Origin: Opitutus sp.
Lineage (GTDB): Bacteria; Verrucomicrobiota; Verrucomicrobiia; Opitutales; Opitutaceae
Assembly: GCA_024998815.1 (NCBI GenBank)
Contig: JACEUQ010000001.1
Span: 310,001 to 374,000, forward strand
Reading direction: 5' to 3'
DNA length: 64,000 nt
Position 1 is the first letter of the stretch. The number at the start of each line of letters is the position of its first letter. A model generated the notes under the pieces. The model saw only the letters and a list, made by a program, of their open reading frames with translations, was not told the origin of the DNA and ran no database searches. The position numbers and the translations under genes were made by a program. This document shows positions 39,238 to 51,415 of this stretch, one piece after another.

Positions 39238-39338
39238 CCGGGCCTGATGATCGGCCCCTGGCGGGGCCGGTCATCGGCTTTTACGACAGGTGATTTTGTA
39301 ACCGCCAGAAATAGACGGTGTTCGCGCCGCCGCTCACA

Positions 39339-39693
39339 GCAATCACTGAAGAGCAAACGAAGCTATCCGCACGTGGAGCCCAGCGTGAAAAGCCAGGCCA
39401 AGTTACGCGACAAAGTGCGGGAAGTGCTAGAGGTGCGCAGCCGCAATCAACCCGCAGTGGCGATGGTCCGAAAGGTCAACCAGATCACTCGGGGATGGGC
39501 GACGGCGTTTCATTACGGCAACAGCACGCACGTGTTTAGTAAGCAGCAGGTCTTTGTTCGTAACCGGCTACGCCGATGGCTGTGGCGAAAGTATAGCCGC
39601 ACCCACGGACTCTTCGAGTTCTTCACCGACGACCGTTTGCATGGTCAATACAAACTATGGCACTGGCCGCTTACGGCGGCTTGGAAGCAATGA
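39339..39693 (+). pseudogene. Group II intron maturase, C-terminal fragment
   Basis: The frame beginning at the IS21 right end encodes SVKSQAKLRDKVREVLEV, VNQITRGWATAFHYGNS and RLRRWLWRKYSRTHG, the X (maturase) and GIIM-type C-terminal region of intron reverse transcriptases. The reverse transcriptase palm (YADD) and all upstream parts are missing. The open frame continues upstream into the IS end by chance. The stop is at 39691-39693. Confidence 0.85.
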
Positions 39694-39731
39694 ACTCCGC
39701 TGAAACCAAACCGAAAGAATGGGGACTCGGT

Positions 39732-39823
39732 AAGCCGTGTGCGGGAAAACCGCTTGCACGGTTTGACGAGGGGGAGGGTCGCGCTGACGGGTTACCGACG
39801 CGCGGCTCTCTCTACTCTACTTA
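39732..39823 (+). ncRNA. Group II intron domains V and VI (remnant)
   Basis: The stem aagccgtgtgcgg with gaaa loop and accgcttgcacggttt (39732-39764) matches domain V, including the AGC catalytic triad and GNRA loop. A second stem-loop at about 39776-39812 fits domain VI. The 3' splice site should lie near 39815-39823. Domains I-IV are absent, so the intron cannot splice. Confidence 0.75.
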
Positions 39824-39850
39824 ACATAACGGCGAGGCGCCCAGGGGCTA

Positions 39851-40717
39851 TCAATGCGCTTTAATGGCCATGCGAATATCCAAGCAGGTACGCTTGGCGT
39901 TTTCGATTTCTTCGGCCATGGCGCGGGGGTGAAAATCGGGGTTCTGCGTGTAGGGGTGATCCGCCGGCAATACCCACGGTTCCTCGTCGAGACGGTATTG
40001 ATTAAGCTCAGAACTAACGCGGGCGTAGTCGAGCAGTTGCAGCAACTGGTCTTTTGCCTGGGCTTGGGGGAGGTATTGGTCGGCAACGCGCTGGTGGATG
40101 CTGGGGCTAAACTTCCAGTTCTTGAGCAGGGTCGCGCCGGCTTGATCGCTGCGAAACCCAATGTTGAGCTCCTCCCATTTTTCGCACGGGGTGGTTTTGT
40201 CCCACACCAGTTCGGAGCGACCTTTGATCAGCAGTTCGTTGATGACAATGCGTCCGATTCCGTGGAGCAAACCGAGCAGGTAGGCCTCGTCAGGGAAAAT
40301 CCCCACGCGACTGGCTTGAGCTTCCAAAAACACGCCGCAGAAGTAGCTGTAGGCCCAATAATCGTCTGCGGTCATGCTGTACGCGGGCAGGTCTTTCATG
40401 AAGACCTGCTTGGAGAGCGCGGTACCGATCAGGGAGATCACCTGGTTGTAGCCGACCTTGATCAGCGCGGCCTCCACATTGGAGATTTTCGGGCCGATTC
40501 CGTAGCGCACGCTGTTGCTCGCACGGATGGCGTTGGCACTGAGCGCACCGTCAGATTGGAGCAGCTTGGCGACATCATCGATGCCGTTGTTGGGGTCGTG
40601 CAACATGCTGCCGAGTCGTGAGAGGACGGCCATGTTGCCATTGAGGCTCTCCATCTTGCCGAGGATGCGCAAGTATTCTTCTTTTTCCGAGGTCGAGGCG
40701 GTTGAGGGTAAAGCCAT
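39851..40717 (-). CDS. HDOD-domain protein of the chemosensory cluster
   Basis: This 288-residue protein has an HDOD domain over about residues 15-225 (LNGNMAVLSRLGSMLHDPNN, ALSANAIRASNSVRYG, LLGLLHGIGRIVINELL), where the HD dyad is replaced by HGIGR, so hydrolysis is unlikely. It is last in the minus-strand chemosensory run, 45 bp after cheY. In other bacteria HDOD proteins act downstream of response regulators in motility control; a similar output role is inferred. Confidence 0.85.
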   Translation of the reverse strand: MALPSTASTSEKEEYLRILGKMESLNGNMAVLSRLGSMLHDPNNGIDDVAKLLQSDGALSANAIRASNSVRYGIGPKISNVEAALIKVGYNQVISLIGTALSKQVFMKDLPAYSMTADDYWAYSYFCGVFLEAQASRVGIFPDEAYLLGLLHGIGRIVINELLIKGRSELVWDKTTPCEKWEELNIGFRSDQAGATLLKNWKFSPSIHQRVADQYLPQAQAKDQLLQLLDYARVSSELNQYRLDEEPWVLPADHPYTQNPDFHPRAMAEEIENAKRTCLDIRMAIKAH

Positions 40718-40762
40718 GGGAGTAAAACGTAAGGGGTTGGGGTCGTTGAATTTTTCTACTGC

Positions 40763-41134
40763 TCAGCCGAGGCCAAGACAATCCATCATTTTGGATTGTA
40801 GATCTTGCTGGTTGAACGGCTTGGTGAGGTATCCGGTGGCTCCGGTTTTGAGCGCTTCGATGATGGAATCACGACTACCCTCGGTCGTAATCATGAGCAC
40901 GGGAATATCGATCCAGCGAGGGTCCGCACGGAGTGCTTTTAGGAATTCCAATCCGCTCATAACTGGCATGTTCCAGTCTAGGCAGATTAAATTAAAGCCC
41001 GCCGGATCTTCTTGGAGCTTTACGAATGCTTGTTCGCCATTGGCGGCTTCGACGCATTCGGCGCCAAGCAGCGCGGCGGCTGAGCCGACTATGCGGCGCA
41101 TCACCAACGAATCATCAACGATGAGTAGTTTCAT
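40763..41134 (-). CDS. cheY: Stand-alone response regulator CheY
   Basis: This 123-residue receiver domain has the acidic pair Asp7-Asp8 (VDDS), phospho-acceptor Asp53 (ICLDWNMPVMSG), Thr83 or Thr84 (MITTEG) and Lys105 (LTKPF). It probably receives phosphate from the CheA at 54512-57595. Start ATG at 41134; 13 bp separate it from the cheR stop. Confidence 0.92.
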   Translation of the reverse strand: MKLLIVDDSLVMRRIVGSAAALLGAECVEAANGEQAFVKLQEDPAGFNLICLDWNMPVMSGLEFLKALRADPRWIDIPVLMITTEGSRDSIIEALKTGATGYLTKPFNQQDLQSKMMDCLGLG

Positions 41135-41147
41135 GACAGAGTAAAAG

Positions 41148-41999
41148 TTAGGGTTTACGGCGGTAGAATACCGACTCTCCGATCACTTCGGTGGCGAACA
41201 AGTCCTGGTGACTGAGCAGTGATTCCGAGCCGCCGAGCAGCAGGCGGCCGCCTGGATTGAGCGCGGCGGCAAGGCGCTGAAAAAGCCGGTTCTTAAAATC
41301 GGCTTCAAAATAAATGGCGACGTTGCGGCAAAAAAGGAGGTCGAATTGACCGAAGGGGTTGAGGTCATCTTGGAGATTGTGGCGCTTGAAGGTGACGCGC
41401 TTGCGGATGGGTTCGGCGATCGTCCAGATCGGGCCGTTGGCCGTGAAATACCGCTGGCGCCAGACCTCGCCCATTCCGCGCACGATCTCGATCTGATTGT
41501 ATCGGCCGTTGGTGGCGAGCATCAGGGTGCCGGCCGACACATCGGTGCCGATAATTTCAAATTGCTCGGGGCGTACTCCGGGTAATTTGCCTTCCAAGCA
41601 GAGCGTATCGATGAGCATGGCGAGCGAGTAGGGCTCTTGGCCCGTCGAGCACGCCGCACACAGGATGCGCACACGCGCCCGGGTACCGCCACGCAGCAGC
41701 TCGGCGAGTGCGGGCAGGATTTGATTGCGCATTGAGGCCCAGGGCCGCTCGTCGCGAAACCAATACGTTTCGTGCGTCGTCATCGCATCGATGATGCGGT
41801 CACGCAGGCGGTTGGTCGGGTCAGTCTTCGCTAGGCGAATGAAGTCGGGGATGTCGACTGCGCCCGATTGGGCGATGATCGAGCCCAGCCGCGCCTCGAA
41901 TAAGTAGCCCTTTTCTTCGCCGAGGTGGATGCAGCAGGCCTCCGCCACGAAGCGGCTGAGCTGCGCGAGGTCACCGGGTTTTTGTTCGAGTACGGGCAT
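41148..41999 (-). CDS. cheR: Chemoreceptor methyltransferase CheR
   Basis: This 283-residue SAM-dependent enzyme methylates glutamates of chemoreceptors. The N-terminal helical domain (FVAEACCIHLGEEKGYLFEARL) is followed by TTHETYWFRD, the SAM site RILCAACSTGQEPYSLAM, IIGTDVSAGTLMLA, FDLLFCRNVAIYF and GGRLLLGGSESL. It overlaps functionally with cheB, whose stop is only 3 bp from the start. No TPR extension. Confidence 0.94.
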   Translation of the reverse strand: MPVLEQKPGDLAQLSRFVAEACCIHLGEEKGYLFEARLGSIIAQSGAVDIPDFIRLAKTDPTNRLRDRIIDAMTTHETYWFRDERPWASMRNQILPALAELLRGGTRARVRILCAACSTGQEPYSLAMLIDTLCLEGKLPGVRPEQFEIIGTDVSAGTLMLATNGRYNQIEIVRGMGEVWRQRYFTANGPIWTIAEPIRKRVTFKRHNLQDDLNPFGQFDLLFCRNVAIYFEADFKNRLFQRLAAALNPGGRLLLGGSESLLSHQDLFATEVIGESVFYRRKP

Positions 42000-42002
42000 G
42001 GG

Positions 42003-43142
42003 TTATTGGCGGCTGCGGGCCAGTTCAGTTAACCGAGGAGCGATGGCGGGCAGGGCGAGAATTTCGTCTTCCAGTTGGCGGCGCACCACCGCCTGCGGCA
42101 TGCCGTAGATGACCGACGTTGCCTCGTCCTGGGCGATCGACCAGGTGGGCAAGGCCGCTTTGAGCGTGGCCACGCCAGCGGCGCCGTCTTCACCCATGCC
42201 GGTGAGAATCAGGCTGAGCGCCCCGCGCAGAGCGCAGCGCGAGGCCGAGTTGAACAACACGTCCACCGCCGGCCGACAGGAGTTAACCGGCGCAGCGTCA
42301 GTGAGGCGCGTGATAAGACTGCCCTCGGCATCGCGGATAATTTCCAGGTGGCGTCCGCCGGGTGCGATGAGGATGCGTCCCGCGACGACACGTTCGCCGT
42401 CGACCGCTTCGGAGACGCGCAGGTTGCACACCTTGTCGAGCTGTTCGGCCAACGTGCGGGTGAACAGCGGCGGCATGTGTTGCACGATGACCACGGGAAG
42501 GCGGAAATCCGCCGGCAGGCCTGGCAGCAAATCCTGGAGGGTGCGCGGTCCGCCGGTGGACACACCGATGAGCAAAATATCGAGGGTAGCCGGTGGCAGT
42601 ACGCGGCGGCGGGTTGGCTGGGCCGGGGTGGCAGGCGCGGGCGCAGTCGCAACACGATTGCCGAAGAGTCCGCTGGCCGTTGCTGCAGCGCCAAGGGCTG
42701 TGGGCGCGGGTGCGGTGCGGGGCGCGGCGGGAGCGGTATTAATTCGCCGCAGGTTGACCATGTTCACCACATGCTGCAGCTGGCCGCGCAGGCGCGTCAT
42801 GCCTTCCGCAAACGAGGTGGTTTGGGGCTTCGGGATGAAATCGAGGGCGCCGTTAGCCAGCGTGTTGATGGTGATGGAGGCATCGGCACCGGTCGCCCCG
42901 CTGATCATTACGACGGCGACTTTGGGGAAGTCGCGGCGGATGATCGCGAGCACCTCGGGGCCGTTCATCTCGGGCATAAAGACATCGAGCAGCACCAGGT
43001 CGATGGGTTCGGCGGCGAGTCGGGCGAGCGCGAGCGGGCCCGAAGACACCGCCCCGGCCACTTCTACCCCAGCGAGTGGGGTGGCAGCGTCGGTGAGGAG
43101 CTTCCGGTAGAGCGCAGTGTCGTCGACGATGAGCAGTCGCAT
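42003..43142 (-). CDS. cheB: Chemotaxis methylesterase/deamidase CheB
   Basis: This 379-residue protein has a receiver domain (Asp53 in LVLLDVFMPEMNG, Lys105 in FIPKPQ), a Pro/Ala-rich linker (about 130-180) and the esterase domain with Ser195 (GVSTGGPRTL), His222 (VQHMPP) and Asp319 (LTGMGEDGAAG). Phosphorylation by CheA activates removal of methyl groups. The cheR gene follows after 3 bp. Confidence 0.95.
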   Translation of the reverse strand: MRLLIVDDTALYRKLLTDAATPLAGVEVAGAVSSGPLALARLAAEPIDLVLLDVFMPEMNGPEVLAIIRRDFPKVAVVMISGATGADASITINTLANGALDFIPKPQTTSFAEGMTRLRGQLQHVVNMVNLRRINTAPAAPRTAPAPTALGAAATASGLFGNRVATAPAPATPAQPTRRRVLPPATLDILLIGVSTGGPRTLQDLLPGLPADFRLPVVIVQHMPPLFTRTLAEQLDKVCNLRVSEAVDGERVVAGRILIAPGGRHLEIIRDAEGSLITRLTDAAPVNSCRPAVDVLFNSASRCALRGALSLILTGMGEDGAAGVATLKAALPTWSIAQDEATSVIYGMPQAVVRRQLEDEILALPAIAPRLTELARSRQ

Positions 43143-43169
43143 GATTGAAAAAAGCGGAGCGTTAAACGG

Positions 43170-44750
43170 TTAACGTGTGGACGTTGCCGGCAGGCAGAAG
43201 GTCATTTCCAAGGTGCGGCCGTCGTCGGAGTGGCGCAGCGCGTGGGTGAGCGAGCGCATGACTTGAATGCCGAGTGAAATGTGTTCGGGGTCGACCGGGG
43301 GGCGCGGGGCATTGGGGTCGAAGCCCCTCCCGTCGTCGGTGATGCGGGCGTGCAAGAAAGCGGCCGTGCTGTTCACCAACAGCTCAACACGCGTGGTTTT
43401 GGCGGCGTCGTTGTTACAGCCGTGATCGAGGGCGTTGAGGGTGGCTTCGCGGATGCACAGCAGCACGTCGTGGCGGGTGTCTTCGCCGAGTTGCGGCAGG
43501 GTGATGGTTAACGTGCGCGCCCATAAGTCCTGAATAGCGTCGATGCGCGGGGCCGAGTCGCCCGGGCACGTCTCGTTGAAAATCGGCATCCAGATCTCGC
43601 CCAGCGGGGTCGCTTCATTGGGCGGATTCCAGTCGAGGCGGCACACCACGATGTCGTCGTCGGCTCCCTTGAGCAGCGTGTTGGCCAGCGTGTTAGCGGG
43701 GGATTGCAGGATACGGTAGGCCAGTGCGATCGGCGGCACTTGCAGGCGTTCGGCGTGGGCTTCGAGGCCGTCGCTGAACAAAACGAGTAACCCGGCTACA
43801 TCGAGAGTAGCAGTGAGTTTCTGCGGCTCGATCTCTGGAAACCAGCCCAGCGGCGCTCCTCCCGGGGCGAGTTGCTCGATGTTACCGCGGCGGTCCGACA
43901 GGATCACCGCAGGGCCTCCGCAATTGAGCACCGATACGCGCCGCCCGCCAAAGTCCACTTCAAGGAAGGTCGCGCTGAGCGAGGTGGATACGGCGAACGG
44001 GTCGGTGTCGTTCCACTGGTTGAGCAGAAAGCGGTTAAAGGATTCGGCGATCCCTTGGCAAGTGGCCGCCTGGTTGGCCATGCCCTCGATGATGCCTTGG
44101 AAATAGGCGGACAGAAACCCCTCCTTGAGCCCGTGGCCGGAGACGTCACCGAGCACCAGCAGGATGCGGTCGTAATCGAGTGCCGTGGTTTTCACCAAGT
44201 CGCCGCCCGCCTCGTTGAGCGGGTAAAACCGGGTGACGAGGTTGATTTTAGCCGAGGTGCAGACAGCGGCATCCAGCGCGGTGCGGGTCAGGCGCTGGTT
44301 GATGTCGGCGATGTCGAGCAACCGGTGGGTGGCGGCCAGTTGCTGCGTGCGGTTGCGGTGAATTTCGCGCGCCTGGCGGAGCGCACGCAGGATGGCGCGC
44401 AGATCGAAGGGCTTGTCCAAAAACTCCACCGCGCCACCGCGCAGCGAGGCCGAAACCAGCTCACGCTCCTGGTTGGCGGTCATGATAACGGTCGCCGTGG
44501 TCGGGGCGTTCACGTTGATCCACTCCAGCAGCTCCAGTCCGCCCATTCTCGGCATCTGCACATCGGTGAAAATGGCCTCAAAGGGAGTCGCGCCGCGTTC
44601 TTTGATCCGCTCAATTGCGTCGAGCCCATCGCAGGCGGAGACCACGCGGATGTCGGCCGATTGGAACATGAACACCAGCATGTCGCGCGACATAGGATCA
44701 TCGTCGACGACAAGGATGTCAGGGGTGGTGGAAGGGGCGGTGTGGCTCAT
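43170..44750 (-). CDS. Response regulator-SpoIIE phosphatase-RsbW-like kinase fusion
   Basis: This 526-residue protein has three modules. Residues 10-130 are a receiver (Asp63 in FTDVQMPRMGG, Lys113 in LDKPF). Residues about 165-375 are a PP2C/SpoIIE phosphatase with EAGGDLVKT, LGDVSGHGLKEGFLSAYF and LFSDGLEAH. Residues about 395-526 are a GHKL ATPase of the RsbW/SpoIIAB type with CIREATLNALDHG and ITDDGRGFDP. The fusion would put RsbU-type and RsbW-type activity in one chain under receiver control, acting on STAS proteins such as those at 57783, 60740 and 63148. That assignment is inferred. It lies 27 bp upstream of cheB in the same direction. Confidence 0.88.
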   Translation of the reverse strand: MSHTAPSTTPDILVVDDDPMSRDMLVFMFQSADIRVVSACDGLDAIERIKERGATPFEAIFTDVQMPRMGGLELLEWINVNAPTTATVIMTANQERELVSASLRGGAVEFLDKPFDLRAILRALRQAREIHRNRTQQLAATHRLLDIADINQRLTRTALDAAVCTSAKINLVTRFYPLNEAGGDLVKTTALDYDRILLVLGDVSGHGLKEGFLSAYFQGIIEGMANQAATCQGIAESFNRFLLNQWNDTDPFAVSTSLSATFLEVDFGGRRVSVLNCGGPAVILSDRRGNIEQLAPGGAPLGWFPEIEPQKLTATLDVAGLLVLFSDGLEAHAERLQVPPIALAYRILQSPANTLANTLLKGADDDIVVCRLDWNPPNEATPLGEIWMPIFNETCPGDSAPRIDAIQDLWARTLTITLPQLGEDTRHDVLLCIREATLNALDHGCNNDAAKTTRVELLVNSTAAFLHARITDDGRGFDPNAPRPPVDPEHISLGIQVMRSLTHALRHSDDGRTLEMTFCLPATSTR

Positions 44751-45088
44751 TTAGCGAAAAAAGGGGGTCGGAGGAGGCTTGGACTGATCGACTCGTTCTC
44801 GTTCTCTTAATCGTTCTCTTTCGTCAGGAGGATTGGGGCTCGATGATCGTGACGGGAGGGGGCGGAATCGGCAGGGAGAAATATTAAGATAAAGAGTAAC
44901 GAGAAAGAGGCGGCGGGGGGCGGAGTTTTCGGAGAACGTTCAACATCCAACATTCAACATTGAACGTTCAACATTCGGAGCGGGGGGCTGGAGATCTGTT
45001 GGACGTTGAACAGCAGCCGGGAGGCATTGGTCATTGGGCATTGGTCATTGGGCATTGGGCCTTGGTCATTTCGAAATCCTTCCATCGC
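44751..45088. repeat. Repeat-rich spacer between hybrid kinase and fusion regulator
   Basis: No gene. It holds a degenerate copy of the gagaacgattaagataaag dispersed repeat (about 44786-44915), a cluster of ttcaacat/ttgaacgt units forming inverted repeats (44936-44976 and ggacgttgaac at 45001-45011), and tandem words cattgg/tcattggg (45023-45070). Confidence 0.75.
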
Positions 45089-49204
<4,116 letters not shown>

Positions 49205-49549
49205 GAAGCGGAAATGAGCTGGGAGCTGGGAGCTAGGAGCTGGGAGCTGGGAGCTGGGAGCTGGGAGCTAGGAGCTAGGAGCTGGGAGCTGGGTGTGGGT
49301 TGGTTTGATGAATTTGATGGCTCTAAGCTCCTAGCTCTAAGCTCATAGCTCATAGCTCCTAGCTCTAAGCTCATAGCTCATAGCTCATAGCTCCTAGCTC
49401 TAAGCTCATAGCTCATAGCTCCTAGCTCTAAGCTCATAGCTCATAGCTCCTAGCTCTAAGCTCCTAGCTCTAAGCTCCTAGCTCTAAGCTCTAAGCTCCT
49501 AGCTCTAAGCTCATAGCTCCTAGCTCTAAGCTCATAGCTCCCAGCTCGC
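49205..49549. repeat. Heptanucleotide AGCTnnn satellite (about 330 bp)
   Basis: About 49215-49292 is built of agctggg/agctagg units, and about 49321-49549 of agctcct, agctcta and agctcat units, ordered in a 28-bp higher repeat. The two blocks run in opposite sense and can pair with each other. Similar blocks occur at 53213-53297 and 54413-54511. It fills the space between the start of the hybrid kinase and the stop of the binding-protein gene. Confidence 0.9.
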
Positions 49550-50326
49550 TCACCGTTTCCAGTCGTCTAGGTCGTAAAGCGCTAGCAGTTGGGTCAGCGC
49601 GCCCGATTCGCGCATTTTACGCACGGTGGCCGTTAACTGCTCGGCGCGGGCGGTGGAGACCGGCTTTTTGGCGGTAAACGCGACGTGGAGCGGCGAACCC
49701 TCTTTGGCGAGCGCACCGGCTGAATGGATTTCGCCGGTCGGAACGCGCAGTTGTTTCAGCGTCCACAGCATGACGCTGGCGTCTTCGACCGCCGCATCAA
49801 CCGCCCCGTTACGCAGGTTGCCTATAGTGGATTCGAGCGGGGCGTCGCCGGTACCAAATTGCACGGCGGGCGCAGTGCCCTGTTTGAGGTAGGTGTCGAG
49901 CGGACCGTCATTGTCGTAGGCATACCCGGAAGCGGCGGCTAGGCGGATCGATTTGAGCGATTCGATGCCCTTGAAGCGCCACGCGGTGCCCTTCTTAACG
50001 TAGAAAATATTCCGCATGGCACCGATGGTGAGTTCGGGCAAAATTGCTCCAGGAGAATCGCTCGGGCCGGCACCGAGGATGGCGTCGATTTTGCCCTCGG
50101 CGAGTTCGGCGCAGGCCTGCGCCCAGGGGCAAGTCTTGTAGTTAATGGTGTCGTTGGGGAAAGCGGCGCGGAGCAGTTCGACGACGTAGCCGGGGCGTTC
50201 AGCGGCAGGATCGCCGTTGTAAGGCATCCAGTTGTCGGCGCGCACTTCGATGATGTCGGCGCGTAGCGGACTGGAAAGCCCAAGGAGGAGGGCCGGGAGG
50301 AGGAGGAGGCGGGTAGGGAGGTTCAT
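49550..50326 (-). CDS. Periplasmic substrate-binding protein, SBP_bac_3-like (copy A)
   Basis: This 258-residue protein has a signal peptide (LLLLPALLLGLSSPLRA, cleavage near residue 23) and a two-lobed extracellular solute-binding fold (WMPYNGDPAAERPGYVVELL, CAELAEGKIDAILGAG, LRNGAVDAAVEDASVM). Two cysteines in CPWAQAC may form a disulfide. There is no ABC permease or ATPase nearby, which suggests sensing rather than transport. It is a tandem duplicate of the next gene, with close similarity over the whole length. Confidence 0.85.
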   Translation of the reverse strand: MNLPTRLLLLPALLLGLSSPLRADIIEVRADNWMPYNGDPAAERPGYVVELLRAAFPNDTINYKTCPWAQACAELAEGKIDAILGAGPSDSPGAILPELTIGAMRNIFYVKKGTAWRFKGIESLKSIRLAAASGYAYDNDGPLDTYLKQGTAPAVQFGTGDAPLESTIGNLRNGAVDAAVEDASVMLWTLKQLRVPTGEIHSAGALAKEGSPLHVAFTAKKPVSTARAEQLTATVRKMRESGALTQLLALYDLDDWKR

Positions 50327-50397
50327 GGGAAAGGGGGTATCAGGCGTGGGGCTACTTAGTAATCGGCACAGGTTGGGGTTAACTGGAGTGAGATCGG

Positions 50398-51174
50398 TTA
50401 TTTAGCCCAATCGTTCATTCCGTAGCGTTCGAGTAACCGGGCGAGTTCGCCCGATTCGCGCATTTTTTTCACGGTGGCCGTCAGCTGTTCGGCGCGGGTA
50501 ACGGACGCTTCCTTTTGGCCCGTAAACGCAACATGGAGCGGATAACCCTCCTTGGTCAGTGAACCTGCGGAGTGAATTTCTCCAGGTGTGGCCTGTTTCT
50601 GGATGAGGTTCCAGTGCATGACATTGGGGTTCTCGACGATCACCTCCACGTCGCCTTTACGGAGTTGAGCGATGTTGTCATCGAGCGGGTTGTCCCCGGT
50701 TCCGAAGCGCACTGCAGGCGCTTTGGCTCGTTTGAGGTAACTGTCGAGTGGTCCGCCGAGGTCGTAAACATAACCGGCGATCGCGGCTAGGCGGATCGAT
50801 TTAAGCGAGTTGATCCCCGTGTAGCGCCAAGGATCGCCTTTTTTAATATAGAAACAGTTCCGGTAGTCACCGATGGGTAATTCGGGGATGACGGCGCCCG
50901 GGGCATCGCTAGTGGTTGCGCCGATGATGGCATCGATCTTGCCCTCGGTGAGATCGGTGCAGGCCTGGGCCCACGAGCAAACGGAATAGTTGAGGGTATC
51001 GTTGGGGAAAGCGGCGCGGAGCAGTTCGACCACGTAGCCGGGTTGCGCGGCGGCCGGATCGCCGTTGTAGGGCATCCAGCTATCGGCGCGAACCTCGATG
51101 GTTTCGGCGCATAGCGGACTGGAAAGCCCGAGCATCAGGGCGGGGAGGATGAGGAAGCGGGAGGGAAGATGCAT
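50398..51174 (-). CDS. Periplasmic substrate-binding protein, SBP_bac_3-like (copy B)
   Basis: This 258-residue paralogue has the same length as copy A, a signal peptide (LILPALMLGLSSPLCAE) and the same motifs (WMPYNGDPAAAQPGYVVELL, CTDLTEGKIDAIIGA). Cysteines are at the same place (CSWAQAC). It is 71 bp upstream of copy A and downstream of the chemoreceptor gene in transcription order, so a role in ligand presentation to the receptor or kinase is plausible but unproven. Confidence 0.85.
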   Translation of the reverse strand: MHLPSRFLILPALMLGLSSPLCAETIEVRADSWMPYNGDPAAAQPGYVVELLRAAFPNDTLNYSVCSWAQACTDLTEGKIDAIIGATTSDAPGAVIPELPIGDYRNCFYIKKGDPWRYTGINSLKSIRLAAIAGYVYDLGGPLDSYLKRAKAPAVRFGTGDNPLDDNIAQLRKGDVEVIVENPNVMHWNLIQKQATPGEIHSAGSLTKEGYPLHVAFTGQKEASVTRAEQLTATVKKMRESGELARLLERYGMNDWAK

Positions 51175-51415
51175 GGAAAAGGGGCTAGGAACTGACGGAG
51201 TCGGATGGGAGAACGATTAAGATAAAGAGGAACGAGAAAGATTAGGGGGGAGGGAGGGGACCACCTCCGTGTGGTCTGTTCCGATGCTGAAAAAGTAGCG
51301 CAGACTTCCCAGTCTGCCTCGGCTGCTTGCCGGAGCTGAGACGAAGCAGACTGGAAGTCTGCGCTACTTTCTGAATCGGACGACACCGAGGTCGCCCGCT
51401 CCCAGCTCATTGGGG
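51175..51415. repeat. Dispersed repeats between receptor and binding-protein genes
   Basis: The gagaacgattaagataaag repeat is at about 51209-51240 with its hairpin gaccacctccgtgtggtc (about 51259-51276). A facing pair of the aagtagcgcagacttc element (about 51292-51374) follows; the same element occurs at 843-866. Confidence 0.8.

Larger units (their letters stand above)
35957..39338 (+). mobile_element. IS21-type element with two accessory genes (about 3.4 kb)
   Basis: Imperfect ends of about 40 bp start with TGTGAGCGGCG (35957) and finish with the inverse ending CACA (39338), both with the shared ctatttctggcggtta block. Four genes overlap in series and include istA and istB. TG/CA termini fit IS21. 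I found no convincing target duplication. It lies directly against a 5'-truncated group II intron maturase gene. Confidence 0.75.

Noticed and set aside
49205-49549. Possible CRISPR array
   Set aside because: Units are 7 bp with no unique spacers of constant length, and no cas gene is nearby. The same holds for the 58138 array.
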